Source: Vanilla planifolia
Lineage: Eukaryota > Streptophyta > Magnoliopsida > Asparagales > Orchidaceae
DNA: 64,000 nucleotides
Assembly (NCBI GenBank): GCA_023846275.1
Contig: CM043875.1
Location: 21,704,593 to 21,768,592 of the forward strand
Reading direction: 5' to 3'
Below, piece by piece: positions 34,733 through 48,270 of the stretch; the first letter of the stretch is position 1; each line of letters opens with the position of its first letter. Position numbers and translations under genes: made by a program. The notes beneath the pieces are model-generated. The model worked only from the letters and a program-made list of their open reading frames with translations, had not been told where the DNA came from and searched no databases.

Positions 34733-37700
34733 TGTTAACCCTTTTTTTTATAACCAAAATTTGAATGAACACAATAATATAATGTACTTATAAGTAATAA
34801 ATACAATAAGATGTAAAATGATGACATAATAGTAATCCATTAAAATTATTATCCAAAAATTCAAAACATAAAAAATATCTAATAATCAATATTCCTTCAA
34901 TCCAAATCCAATCAAAAAGAGTACCAAAATTAACCACAAAAGTCTAATAAAAATAAGATAAATAAGAAACTACTATATAATATTTTGATATAGTCAATTG
35001 TCTAACAAAAATATATCTAATAAATATATAAATAATAACTCTACTACTACTAATGATGAAATACATGAAGATGTATCATCCAATTAATGCACTAACTCTA
35101 ATAATCTTCAGCTTAACTCTTATGCAACTTCTAACTCCCTAATCTAACAAAAATATAAGGATGTAAGCTAAGAAACTAAATAAGAAATCAATAAAGTTAT
35201 TACAAAACTAGCATGTAATAACCAAGAAGTGTGTATATAATAATTAAATAAATCATGTAAATAAATAATGCCATATTATAACTCTTTAAGATATATGAAT
35301 ATTGACTAGCTAAGTTAATACATAACCTTATGATATGACTAACCAGATGTATAATGTCTTTTTTATCCAATATACTCTCCTATCAAAAAGAATTATGTTA
35401 AGATATGATACTCTTATCACATCAAGTAATCCAATATTTTTTAAGATAACACCAATCACATGGTCTAACACTATATGATTCATTGTCTTCAACAACCAGA
35501 TGTACTCTCCATCACTATCATAACACATCCTTTATTCCTAGGAACTAAATTATAAATACTTCATATTAAGACTATTTATATAATGGCTTCCATCTAACCT
35601 TGAAGATTCTTATGATGTAATCTTGTACTCCTTCTATAGGTTCAACCAACCAAATGCATTACTACCTCCATCAAGGGTTTACTACATCTAGTCTTCATCT
35701 AGTAAAATAACATTCATGACTTGAAACATCTTAGTAACCTTAATCTAACACTTTTTAGTATTATGTAGGTTTCCTCACCTTGAATCTAATATGTAAAGAG
35801 TTCTTAACCTAACACAATCTAATAAGTTAAGAGTTTCTTATAACTATAAATCTACCATTTAAGATGATCCATGAAATGATTTAAAATATCTAAGGTTTCA
35901 TCTCAAAGTCCTATTTTAGCTATCTAAGATTACCACCATCTAAATATCTTATGTTTAGAGATTCCATTAAATTGGAATTTAGTTATTTGGAATAACTTAG
36001 CCCAAATTTCCTACATTTATCCTTACATTAATGTCATCTAAAATCTTACTTATCTAGGCTAACCTTAGGATTCATATAGTCTTTGCTTATTCTCTTAGGT
36101 TTAATATATAATTAATTAACATTACAAATAAATCTAGATTCACACAAGTTTTATTACTAACCCTTATGTCTCCAAGATAATCCTGATCAATATACTCATT
36201 CTATGGCCTCTCTTGAGCCACCACACATCCCCTTGATCACCATCCAAAAACTTAGTCATTCAATGCATCAAGCTAGCATTTGTATCTTATTTGTCTATTA
36301 GTCTAATTTAACACACCTCTAAGTCTTATTCTAAGCTCTCTAACCTTCTTCCATGGTCATAAAAAAGAGCTTTACTAACCCAAACATTTATTTACAATGT
36401 GCATAAGGCTTATGAAAAGGTATTACTTATGTAAAACTTTAAAACCTCCTATTATGGTTCCATATGAATTATTTTAACCCTTTAGGCTCACATCTAAAGA
36501 TAGGCTTACTATATATTATCTTGCATAAGCACCACAAATATCTATTTCAACTATATTGTGAATTAACAAAAAGACCTTAAAGATTATCCTTAGTCTTAGC
36601 CCTTCTAACGCAATCGTTTTGTAGCCAACCACATAATTAATCTAGTCTTTTTCTAAGGCCCAAATTAAGCCCTTCTTTGCTTACTAACTAGACATTAAGG
36701 ACCATTCACACATTAAAAGTCATCTTGGTTCTCTTATGGGTTGATCCCATGCCTCTTATGATGTAACCAAGCTAATAGCTTAATGCTTCTTGAGCATACC
36801 TATGGTAAATAAATACTTAATCATAAGATTTTTTTTAGGATTTTGGATACATTTTTAAGTGCCATTATATGATTCATGGCCTAAGTTAAGGTATAAATTA
36901 TATCACATAATATTTAATATATTTTTATTCATATTTTAGAATAATAATATACATCTCTACCATGTCATGCCATCCAATTGAAACTATGGGTATTATCATT
37001 CATAACCTTAGCATCCCACATCACGTACACATTTAAACTGAATAAAGTTAGATGCAAAAATGGAATTAAGTCATAGTTTTACACATTATTTGGCTCATCA
37101 TGCCATAAAAATCTTAGTTAATCATGCAATAATAAACATTGCTCTCAACCACATTATCATACAATAATTATACTTAGAAAGAATGGAGAGATATAATTAT
37201 GAGAGCTATACTTATTACAAATTTCTCTTTCCTCATTTGAAATTTTCATTACATCTATTATAATAGAGCATGCTTATTGCATACATATTTACATAGCCTA
37301 CAAGAGACTAAAACTAAAAATAAATACTTTAAGTTAAACTTTCATATATATCAAAAAACAAAGCTAAACATTTAAGCATGTGATCATAGAATTTAACTTG
37401 CATTCATGGGTAATATAATAGTATGCATTTTTGCATGAGTTCTTTAACAATATTTTATGAGAAAGGAATGATAAACAATTGCTTATATGGTAACAAATTT
37501 TCCTTTAGTCTCACATAGAATAAGATTCTCCCTTTTTAAGCTTGTTTAATGGAAGAAGATTAACTAGCTTTTGTCAAATTTAGTATCCAAGGGTTTCACA
37601 TGCAATTTAACAAGATAATTTCTTATTATCTTTTCTTAGAACTTACATAAAGTTATTACATGTAATCAAGGGTCATCTGACCTAGAAATCGTGTAAAGGA

Positions 37701-38442
37701 CTTTTCCTTGGTTAGAGTTTTCTTTGCTTCAAATCTCGAGGTCTTCTTCTTTTTTCTTTTAACTTGGCTTGTTTTACTCTTTGGTAGCCTCCTCAACTCT
37801 GCTTTACAATTACGTTTTTCTAAACCCTCTTAAATTATGTCTCAAGACTTTAAATTATCTCAACCATGCCTTCTTAATTTAACTGCTTGATTAACAAAAA
37901 TTAGTTAGGGTTTTATCAAGTCCACAGTTCACTTAATCTAAGTTAAATCAATTTTAATTACCCCCTTCATCTATCATATCTAGTTCCAAAAATTTGGACA
38001 TTCAAAGGGAACATGGATAAGAGATAAGTGAACATTTTATCTCTATCCATCTCCTTTGCCTTCTCATTTTATAGATATTCATGGACACATCTTATTAATT
38101 TCTTTTTTTTAATCATTTTATTTTAATCCTACTAGAAATTCTTATATTTTAAAAATTCTATCCATATCTTTTAGGCATTCATAGTTAGATAAGGATGAAG
38201 ATAAGATTAAGGATAATGGTAATATTACAAGTCCATTGCCAATACATTAAGCCCAGTCTTATCATGGCTCAAGTAGTGCCACTTAAGACTTGTCATTCAA
38301 TCATGGTTTCTAATATTGGGATTTCAAATTTAAAATTCAAAATATAATTTTTCAAACTCAAATTTCAAATTCATTCAATTCAAATTTTAAATTTTAAATC
38401 ATAAGAAATCACATAACTTTGTAACCAAGAATGATAGGTGCA
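34733..38442 (-). repeat. 5' LTR of gypsy B (3.7 kb)
   Basis: Partner of 26814-30425. On the minus strand it starts TGCACCTATC and ends GGTTAACA, so TG..CA termini are present. Its length, close to that of the whole internal region, is unusual. The open frame at 35328-35528 inside it has no homology. Confidence 0.85.
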
Positions 38443-40039
38443 ACCATCATATAGCTTATTTAGCTCACTCAAAGGTTCAAAGCAATTGTGTAGCATGAAA
38501 ATTAGTACAAAAACTTTCAAAAGAAAATCAAGAATATGAAGCATTTAAGCATTTATAACTAATTTAAAGAATTTATTAATAAGTTCATATGATATATTAA
38601 TTTGAAGATATGAATTAATATATCAATAAGTTTGTTTAAACATTCATGGTGATATTGTAAGTTCTTTTAAATAAATTTTATAAATCTAATTTAATATTTG
38701 AAATAAAAGTTATGATCTAGTTAAGCCAACAATAAGAAATTGTCTCCAATGAAAATAAGAGAGAGTTCAATAATGTGATAAATATAATATTGCCAATTAG
38801 AATTATTTCTTCTCTAGACTTTGGGGAGTTAGATTATAAATTTATGAACACAAAGTTTTACTATAGCTTGTTAGCTCATAAGAATTCTAAGAGAGGGTGA
38901 ATTGGGCTCATTAAAGTTTTTGAATTTTGAAGACATGTTGATTTTTCTTTTTTACTCAATTTGAGCAATTAAGCAAGTATCAAAAGTTAAGAGTAAGAAA
39001 TACAAAGCATGCAAAGGATTTTTCAAGTGGCTTACTAATGTACTATAGGTTATAGCATGATGTGTAACCCAAATGATGCAACATGTAAATAACAATTTCA
39101 AACCATTGATTTTTAATTTACAAATATTTTAATTTTTTCTAATTTCTTTCTGATAAATTTAATGCTAAAATAATAGGTTTATTATTTGGTGAAGTTTTCT
39201 AATGAACTTTTGAGCCTTAACCTCAAACATCCATAATAACATATAAATAGGTAATAGGATCATTAAATCATTTGAGAACTTAAGAAAAAGTGAGTGAAGT
39301 TTTTATTTTAGAAAACTTAAGTTTATCACATAAGTTCTAGTAATGCAAAATTGCACATGGAAATATATCAATATTCATGTGCTTCTTAAGAAAATAATGA
39401 TAAAGCTATTCACATATAATTATACATCTATTAACAAATTTGCACTATTAGTACTCCAAACTTGGTTTAGCTTAAGTAAATATGGCTTACAATAAACCTT
39501 AGAATATGCACAAGACAAACATAATTTTAAAGATCTTAAAGAGAGCATAGTTTTAATATCATAGAATCTACAACATTAGAGTATGTTCATAGAATTAATA
39601 GAACCATAAGAACAATCAAGACAAAGAAGTAAGATTAAAAACATGTAAGGGGCTAAACATGTGTAGTATTGACTTATTTAGAAGTAGTAACCACTAGCTT
39701 TTAAATGAGAAAGATGAAGAAAAGTGAAATGACTATAACACCCTCATTTGGTGATATAGTCTAGCCATGTCTAATGACAATTGGAGGAGTAGTAGATAAT
39801 AAAAATGAAAGCAAAAAAAAAAAGAAAAATTCTATGGATTTCATGGTTACAGAATCAAATAAGCCAACCCCTATCACTTATGGTAGATAATAAGGATAAG
39901 CTCCCATAATTTCACCACATACTACATAAACTAAAATATACACAATTATTTAGTAAGAAGCATCTATATCCAATAATGTTATCACAAATGTACTAATGTT
40001 ATAAAAGATGCCTATTATTGTATTGTTTGATAATGGTCC
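38443..40039. other. Decayed LTR-like stretch
   Basis: A motif near 38890 (TAAGAGAGGGTGAATTGGGCTC) and the following TTAAGCAAGTATCAAAAGTTAAGAG are similar in style to the reverse complement of large copia LTR ends. This suggests a minus-strand copia LTR fragment at about 38890-39560. No partner copy or coding sequence was found. The part closest to 40040 may hold the decayed gag of gypsy C. Confidence 0.35.
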
Positions 40040-42990
40040 ATCACATTCTTTTATATATACCAAGGCTTTTGCAAAACTATTACTAGAACATGCAGTAATG
40101 AATCTCTTCTAGTTAAGTTTTCTATAGAAAGGAGTTTAAAACAGACAAATAGATCATGTAAGATACCAATAGAAATGAGAGATCTTTTGCAAGACAAATA
40201 ATCATAATATTCTTGATTAAATTTAATGTCATCTTTGAAATGGATTGGCTTGTACATGAACAGAGGTCACCATTGATTATTGAGACAAGGAAGTTAAAAT
40301 TCATATAGAAGATGACCCAAACGTTTCACACTTTGAAAAGGGTAAAAACGTGCCTTTAATGTTTGCACTTAAGGTAAAGAAATTAGTGAAAAAGAATTAT
40401 GAATTTTTTCTTACTTTGAAACAAGAAGATGAAAAGAAGGAACTAAAACCACAAAAAGTTGACATAGTTTGTAATTTTCCTAAACTATTTTTACGATCTA
40501 CTAGAATTGTCACCTTATAATTAAATTGTGTATATAATTAACTTAATTCTAAGATCATAACCAATTTGAAAGTTACATTATAGAATGGCACCTAGTGAGC
40601 TATAATAAATGAAAATATATTTTCAATAAATGCTTGAGAAGGAGCTTATTAGACCAAGTGTCTCTTCTTGGGATATACTTGCGCTATTCTTTAAAATAAG
40701 AATTGAAGCCTTAAGATGTGTATTGATTAAACAAAATTGAATAGAATTATATTAAAGAATAAGTGCTCACTATTAAGGATTGATGAGCTTTTTGATTAAT
40801 TGTAAGGGATAATGGTATTCTTAGAGGTTGACTTGTGATTTAATTATCATTATTTTAATGTTAGAAAGGATGATATTCTTAAAATTACTTTTAAGACCAA
40901 TCATGATCATTATAATTTCTTTTTTTTAGTCTAATAAATGTGATAACTACTTTTATGGACTAGTTGAATGGGGTGTTATGGAATTAACTAAATTAGTTTA
41001 TCATAGTCTTCATTCAAAACAAATTGATCTACTCTAAGGATTAGGAGGAGAACAAAAGGCATTTGCATTAGGTACTACAAATTCAAAAGGTGCAACAATT
41101 GTACCCCCAAATTTTCTAAATGTAATTTTTAGTATAGTGTCATACCTTTGGAACATGTAATAACTGCCTAGGGGATTTTCGTATTTTTTAAGAAGGTAGC
41201 TACAGTAGTTAAATGACCAATGCAAACCAATTAGAAATAAAAAATTTGCTAGGTTTGGCAAGGTAATAAAAAAATTTCCAAATGCTTTTATAAAAATATT
41301 ATACTTTAATGAGGCCTAAATAAATAGTTATTTCATTTGAATGGGTTCTAATAATGAATGAAGTATTCAATCTTTGAAAGAGAGGATAACTTTAACTCTA
41401 TTTATTGTATTACCTAAGCATGATGTTGATTTGAAGTATATAGTGATGCTTCTCTTCAATGATTGGGTTGTATCATGCATAATGGTAAGATCATTATTTG
41501 TGCTTCAAGGTAGCATAGGGCTCATGAGAAAAATTATGTGATTCATGTTTTAGAGTTATTTGATTTTGTATTTTTTTGTTAAATTATGGAGACATTAGCT
41601 TTATGACATGAAAAGCTAGGTGTATTCAAATAAAAAAGCCTTATATATATTTTTCCTTTAGAATGAACTAGATCTGTGCAAAGAAGATGGATTAAAGTGA
41701 GTAAAAGTTCTGATATAAAAATTCTATGACATCATATTAAGGCAAATATTACAGTTGATGTGCTAAGTCAAAGAGCTAGTTTGAACAATTTGATATCTAA
41801 CCTTAAAGAGGATCAACTGAATATTGAGATGGCTCTACTAAGGTTAAATGCATGTCTTATACTGATAAAAGAAATTTATCTCAATTAGAAATTATAGTAA
41901 ATTTTCTAGAAGGATTTTGCAAAATAAATATTTAAATGAAATAAGAATTTATATTTTAAGAATAGATTTTTTATTCCATCTAATGATGAGTGGAAGAAAC
42001 TCTTAATGCAAGAAGCTTATAGAACAAAATGTGTTGTACATTCACACATGATATAAACTATATCAATATGTGAAACAATCATTATGGTGGCTTTGTATGA
42101 AAGAAGATTTTAATACATGAGAAAATGCTTGATTTATCAACTAGACAAAGTCTAGTGGACTAATGTGGTCTCAAATTTTTCTATGTGGAATTAAGAAGAT
42201 TTATATGGATTTTATTGTTTGCCTTTCAAAGACCTATCAAGGATATGATGCTATATGGGAGGTTTTGGATATGCTTCCTAAATTAAGTTGATTCTTACAT
42301 ATCAAAACTACTCACTCTATAGACATATTAGCACAAATATATGTTGATCAAATTATAAGGCTATATAAAATACTAAAGCTATTGTATGTGACGAATATTC
42401 TAAACTTATTTCTTATTTATAGAGAAAAATACATAAAGCTTTTTGTTCTTTGGTAAAATTTACTACAATATTTAATCCTCATTAGACTAAAAAGATAATT
42501 AAGGCATTAGAGTATATGTTGTGACTATACACATTTTATTTTGATGGTTGCTAAGACATTCATTTAATAGTAATCGAATGCACTAGTAATAACAACTATC
42601 AAGCCAACATAGAAATGACATCATATGAAGCATTGTATGATAAGAAATGTCAATCACAACTATGTTAATATGAAGAAAATGAAATGACTTATGTAGGACA
42701 AAAGCTAATTTATGAAAATATCAAAAAGGACTAACTTATTAAAGATAGAATTCAAAGTTTCAAAGATGATAAGAGAAATATTTTGACACAATGCATAAAA
42801 AAACTAATTTTCGAAAAGAAGAACAATTGTTCCTTAAAGTGAGACATATGATAGGAGTCATCAAATTTAGAAAGGAAGGACACTTTGGAACCTTCCAAAT
42901 AATAAAAGAATGAGCAAAGTGACTTACATGTTGGAGCACATGATATATTCAATATTTCTTTACAATGAAAATGTTTTTCATATTCTTTTT
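40040..42990 (+). pseudogene. Ty3/gypsy pol relic C: protease, RT, RNase H, integrase
   Basis: Plus-strand landmarks in order. Protease end: NVIFEMDWLVHEQRSPL at 40222-40275. RT: LEKELIRPSVSSWD at 40633-40674 and TFMD, stop, LNGV near 40945. RNase H: VYSDASLQ at about 41435 (catalytic Asp kept), HEKNYVIHVLEL, and VDVLSQRASLNNL near 41760. Integrase: KCLIYQLDKV near 42130, ALEYML near 42510, NNNYQANIEMTSYEALYDKKCQS near 42590, and a C-terminal KFRKEGHFGTFQI to IYSIFLYNENVFHI near 42870-42980. The polyprotein would copy and integrate the element. Stops and frameshifts throughout; no LTR, primer site or polypurine tract found. The relic ends abruptly within the integrase tail. Confidence 0.8.
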
Positions 42991-45900
42991 TTGTAATGAA
43001 TAATGGTCTAACTATAATGTAGTTACAACCAAACTTAAGCTATGAAGAGAAGCTAATAACAAATTTGGCTAAGGAGATTAAGCAAATAAGAATGAAAAGA
43101 AATCTAATGATCAAAAAGAGAAGTTATATAAGTGAGTAAATTCTTAAAAAGCATCCTAAACTCTTCTAAATTTTAAGTACATAATTTTCATATAGAAGCA
43201 TTTACAAAGTTGTTGTAAGCATTTTGAGTTGTTTAAATTGATTTTTAAATGCATTTTATGACATTTGCATTAGAAAAAAATGTGAAATAATACTAAAAGA
43301 ATATTTTAGTTTAAAAAGTCATTATGACTTATGGATGAAGAAGATTTCTAAAAAAAGGACTGAGTATTAATTATGTAGAATAAAATATAAAGAATCTAAT
43401 GATAATAATTTTATTGAGATTGAAAGTTTATTGATCATAAAAGAAAAGGTCAAAACATTTTAAGAAATGGTGACTTGTAGTTATAGAAGTTGTTATTGAA
43501 AGAAAAATGTTAAATAAGCCAAAAAAACATAAAAAATTATGTTTTTGGTACAAGAAAGAAAAGTTCAAATAGTAGCTCATTTTTTATGTTGTTTGACAAG
43601 TCATTTGAGATGAAAAATACCTAGAATATGAATCCCCATATAAATGTTTTTATTAAAATTATTCACCCCTTATATAATTGTGCATTACTTAGTGAAAGAG
43701 AAGCTATTGGATAAGCTTTGCAATCAACTTAGGGATGTTAGGTAAAAGAAAAGGGAAAAAGTGTGAAGCTTAAAAAAGAAAGCTTCAAAGTGATTTTGAG
43801 AATGGATCACTACAAAAATCATGCACAAGTAAGGCAAGTGTTTTCAAAGATTTAAGCTTGGTTTTTAAAGAATCGGATAATGATTGAAGTCAAATACATA
43901 TGTGAAGGCTTGCTTGAAAATTATACATGTTTCCTTGTAAGTTTTTGAAGTTATCATGTGTAAAAGATTGGAATTTGTATGCATGAATCCCATAAAAGAG
44001 ATGAATTTTAGTTAGACAACTAGTGAGGCCATTAGAAGGGATAACAAAGGGTTGGATGGTTCAATGAACTAATGAGTTGATGAATCATTTGATAAGAAGC
44101 ATCAGTCCAATGATAAAATATGACTCAAATCTTCCAAAAAAGTTTATGAACATCTAAATAACATGCATAATAAAAATTGTAATGCATTGAATACATGTCA
44201 AAAATATAATGTATGCATAATATATGATTCACGAAACAAGGATGAGAAGGAACAAGTTGCTTGAGCTTTTAATTTTGCTTGTTATTATTACTAAAATATA
44301 CCTACATATTATATCATAGGAAATACTTTTTAGAAGATGAATGATGTATTGAATAATGTCAATACATGAAATACAGTTGGTATGTTTATTACTTGCATAA
44401 GAAAAGCTATTGTTATCACTTGATCATGTAAAAAATGATTATATGCTTAATGTAAGTAATATGATATTATATTGCCATACTTAAACGAAGTAAATATAAT
44501 GAGTAGTGAGCCTTCAAAACTATAGTCACTAATGAGCCATATAAATAAAGTGTCTAGTGAGGCATGTTAAATGTACTATCAAAGGTGAAGGAATAACTAA
44601 ATATAGTGATATTATGAAATGCTAAATTTTGGACATTATAAAATGAAAAATAATAAATGGGGTTTCAACTATAACTAAGTTTGCTAAAATGTTAAAATTG
44701 GTTGACAACCTATATAAATAAGGAACAATAAGAACATGGCCTTTTTAAGGTTTGACTTGTTTAAAAAGAAAAATGAGCTTTACATAAGTTCACATAAAGA
44801 AAGATAATGATGATAACTTTGAAATACATAGGAATGCTTATTTCTTTTCATGTACATGTTATTTATAAATCTCAATGATGAAACTCTTGTGTGAGACATG
44901 ATCCAAATACTAAATTGATTTTTATAAGATAATTGTGCTAGTTTTTTCTTCTACTAAAGCTTGTGATGATGGCTTAACCTACTTTCACACTAACTTAGCA
45001 TGTGTAAGAGACACACATTATGGGATATCAGGGAATTAGTGAAACAAGCTATGGTATAAGACATTCAATGAAAAAATGAAAAATGTTTTGTAATAACATG
45101 GACTATATTGTAATATTCAATTTGCTAATATTGTTTATATATGATATCCATTGTGTGAATAATTAAGATATGTTATCTTTTCCATTACTGAATATTCATG
45201 TTTTTATTTCTATATTTTTCCACAAATGACACTATGTTCCTTCTTTTGTCGAAATTATATGGTCAGATTGTTTCAATGAAGTTATTTATAAAAAGTAAAA
45301 TGAATCAAGACAAATAAATCCTACATATGGCTCAAGATTAATGCTATGCTGATGGTGTTAAAGAAAGAACATATAAATTTTTATATGATAAAAAGCAAAT
45401 TAATTCATGTTTAGATATCACAACTAAGTGACTTGACATGTTAAATAACTACAAAAATACTCAAAATGCATAAATATATAGTAAACATGTAGTGCACATC
45501 TAGAAATCCCAAGTATATCTAATCCTTATGCATTAGTAGGCCCTTATCATAAAGATAATTAAAATATAAATTAGAAATATAATTTCTATGTTAATATAAT
45601 ATCAAAAAATTGGAAAGCTATCAAAACCATTATATTTTGATTGTAATATTATACTGTTATAGAACTAATGTATAGATCATTGAGTGCATTAATGATGTCA
45701 ATTTATTCAGTGATGCATATAAGAAGGTCGTTAATGCCAAGTCTCCTCAATTTACAAAAAGTCATCTCTAGTGATCTCTCAAGAGATTATAATGAGATGG
45801 ATAAAAATGATAATCATTTGGTGGTTTTGTTGGTAGAGTGGTGTATGTACAATTTTAGTTTATGGCATTATATTGTACTCTAATAGTTTTATATTAGCTA

Positions 45901-46329
45901 TTAATACTTAGTATCTTAAGGTGATGTGGGTTATTTATTATATAGAATTTATTTTAATTTATTTTGTCTTAGATGTTTTAAATGATGAAAATTTTTATTC
46001 CAATTTTTATTTATATTTGATTCTGTATGACTTGAGTTTTTATTTCAACTTAGGGGAATAATATTGTACTCATGTATTATTGATTATGCAAAATCTTTTG
46101 TTGTTATTGTATTATGAGAATAAGTATAATGGGGCCCTAATAGATAGAGATAGATTAAGATTAATGCTGTGTAAAGGAAGTGCTAGTACAAGATATTCAA
46201 CTCACCTTATTTAAAAACTATATCATTGGTGAAAGCAAATATTTTTATATTTGATTCTTAAAAGAGATGTAGTTGAGTGGTTTAGAAAATATTTTATATA
46301 AAATAAATGAATGGTGAGCATTAGAATTA
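42991..46329. other. Long stretch without recognised gene
   Basis: No convincing domain. A CFWYKKEKFK string near 43545, in a Lys-rich context, could be a ruined zinc knuckle (second Cys and His both lost), which would be weak evidence for a gag relic. The open frame at 45668-45883 shows no homology. It may contain LTR and gag parts of gypsy C or D too old to recognise. Confidence 0.4.
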
Positions 46330-47341
46330 TATGAGTTTTTCAACTATTTTAAATTCCTCTTGAGAAATGGGATGAAATTTCTATGATTTTATTTTGGGAT
46401 TAGCAAAATCACCTCATAATAATGATTCTATTTAGATGTCAATGAGAGGTTACAAAATTAGTTCATTTTGTACCAATTAAGATTACTTATTTTGTAAAAA
46501 AGTTAACAAAAATCTATGTGGATCATATTATAAGATTTATAAAACTCTTAAGGGTATCATTTTTTATAGCAATGTTAAATATGTCACTCACTTATGGGAA
46601 ATAAATACATCAAATTTTAAATACTTAGTTGAAATTTTGCATTTCTTTTCATTCTCAAATTAGCGTATAGATCAAAAGAATCATTAAGGCTTTTAGGGAT
46701 TTAATAAGATTGTGTAAGTTAATTTTCTAAGGTAATTTGAAAAGTTGTCATGCTATACTTACATATAAGGTAGTTATCAATCAAGAGTTGGTAACTACTT
46801 AAGAGACTTTCTATGAAAGAAAAAGTCAATCTCCTTTTTGTTGAGTAGAAGGAAGTGAAAGAATGATATTGAATCCTTAATTGGTGGATGAAACAACCAA
46901 GATTGAAGTAATTTGAGATGGGTTACAAGCAGCTCATGATTATTAAAAGAAAAATTTTGATGAAAATGATAAGTTTTTAAATTTCAAACTAGAGATTATA
47001 TATCATTAGAGTGAGTCTTATTCAATGTGTAATTTTATTTGGTAAAGTAAGAAGTTGAAACTTATGTTTGTTGGGGATTTTCATATTATAGACAAAGTTA
47101 GGAAAATTGCTTATCAAATAGTGTTGTTGTAACAATTGTCATGAATTCATAATGTGTTCTACATTTCAACTCTTAAAAAATATATTATAAATCCATCTCA
47201 TATTGTTTAATATAATACAAAAAGTTTGAAAATTTATCCTAGTTTATTTTATGAAGAAATGTCAACAACAATTTTGAAAATAAAAAATAAAAAAGTTGAC
47301 AAATAAGAATATTTTGGTGATAAAACATTACTAGTAGAATC

Positions 47342-47399
<58 letters not shown>

Positions 47400-47510
47400 A
47401 GAGATAGAGATAACTCAGAAAGTTGTAGTTGATATAGTTCAGAGACTTCTTGAATTATTTCAATGAAATTTTGAGATCAAAATTTCTTAAGGAAAGACTT
47501 GTAATATCAT
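46330..47510 (+). pseudogene. Ty3/gypsy integrase relic D with C-terminal tail
   Basis: Plus-strand order: IPLEKWDEISM-like start near 46350; LVHFVPIKITYFVKKLTKIYVDHIIRF (integrase core) near 46460-46545; ETFYERKSQSPFC near 46800; GDFHIIDKVRKIAYQIVLL and IHNVFYISTLKKYIINPSHIV near 47080-47215; and SLFYEEMSTTILKIK near 47245. It closes with NFEIKIS, stop, GKTC before a purine-rich AAGGAAAGACT and a TGTAATATC that could be the 3' LTR start (about 47501). It is a different copy from relic C, since the integrase is represented twice. RT is absent. Confidence 0.75.
47346..47417 (+). repeat. (GA)n microsatellite
   Basis: About 23 uninterrupted GA units, then degenerate GAAAGAGAAAGAGATAGAGA. It lies within the reading frame of the gypsy D tail, between two segments that still show pol homology, so it expanded inside the element. 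Confidence 0.95.
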
Positions 47511-47799
47511 AAAGAGTGCTATGATGATAATAGGACTAATATTATTGATTATTGTTTCATTGTATTTGATATGCGAGTTATGTAATTTATTTTTTTTGAT
47601 TTATTACAAAATATACTTATTTGAAAAATAAAATATTTTAAATTATTAAAATAAAAATATTATTAGATAAATCTTACTAATATAAGTCCAACTATATTGT
47701 TAAGTCTTAATCAAAATTCTTTTGAAGTTGTTGCTGATTTTTGAAGAATTAAATACAAACAAGAAACTAATTAATTATTTAATATATTAATTATTTTAA

Positions 47800-48270
47800 A
47801 ATCTTTTAATTTATTTTCCCCATTAACTTGAACTTATCAACCTTTCTTTGCCCCCGTTGTAGCCTTCTTATTTGTTGTTTCCCCTGCACTACTCGGTTGG
47901 CCAAAAGAAAATGGGTGAGCCCTAAACTGAGCCTTCCTTCACTGGTTCTTCTTCACTACCTCCAGGATTTCCTTAACTTGCTTCCTTTCTTTTTGTTAAT
48001 CATCCAGGAGATTATGGAAACCCTAGTTTCTTTTTGTGACTGCTAATTGTTGTTGAGATTCAGTTGCGCAGGAAGTGCTTTAGACCTTTCTTTTGACTTT
48101 TTGTTTGGTTACGGTGGTGCTTAAACCTTTTTTACTTCATTGGTTCTTTTTTGAGTTGATTTTGGGTTCAGGGAGATTATAATTGATGTGGTTTTTTCAA
48201 TATTAGGGCACGCGATTGCTTTTTAAACGAAGAGAGAAACAGAGGGGGAGAGAAAGGGGCTGCAAAATAA
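47800..48270 (+). promoter_or_regulatory. CT-rich, less AT-rich island: possible 5' end of a host gene
   Basis: Composition changes sharply here: CT-rich runs on the plus strand, a telo-box AAACCCTAG at 48018-48026, and a run AGAGAAACAGAGGGGGAGAG near 48230. Telo-boxes and CT-rich tracts are common in promoters and 5' UTRs of plant housekeeping genes. A tiny frame METLVSFCDC begins at 48014 and could be a uORF. The 72-codon frame at 47828-48046 has no homology I recognise. No TATA box or main coding exon can be pinned down. Alternatives are an unknown element's LTR or a decayed gene fragment. Confidence 0.3.

Larger units (their letters stand above)
26814..38442 (-). mobile_element. Ty3/gypsy retrotransposon B, near full length
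   Basis: A complete layout on the minus strand: 5' LTR (34733-38442), Met-tRNA primer site, gag, protease region, RT, RNase H, integrase, polypurine tract, 3' LTR (26814-30425). Total is about 11.6 kb, of which 7.3 kb is LTR. Coding frames are full of stops and shifts. The LTRs are clearly diverged with many indels, so insertion is old. Five-base flanks (TCAAG at the left, ACCAT at the right) do not match, so either a boundary is a few bases off or the target duplication has decayed. No unrelated insertion was recognised inside. Confidence 0.85.

Noticed and set aside
41034-41261. 75-codon minus-strand open frame
   Set aside because: It overlaps the plus-strand gypsy C RT-RNase H connection; chance complement frame.
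47828-48046. 72-codon frame in the GC-richer island as a host protein
   Set aside because: It is in a CT-rich stretch that yields Leu/Pro/Cys by composition; no motif and no supporting exon structure.
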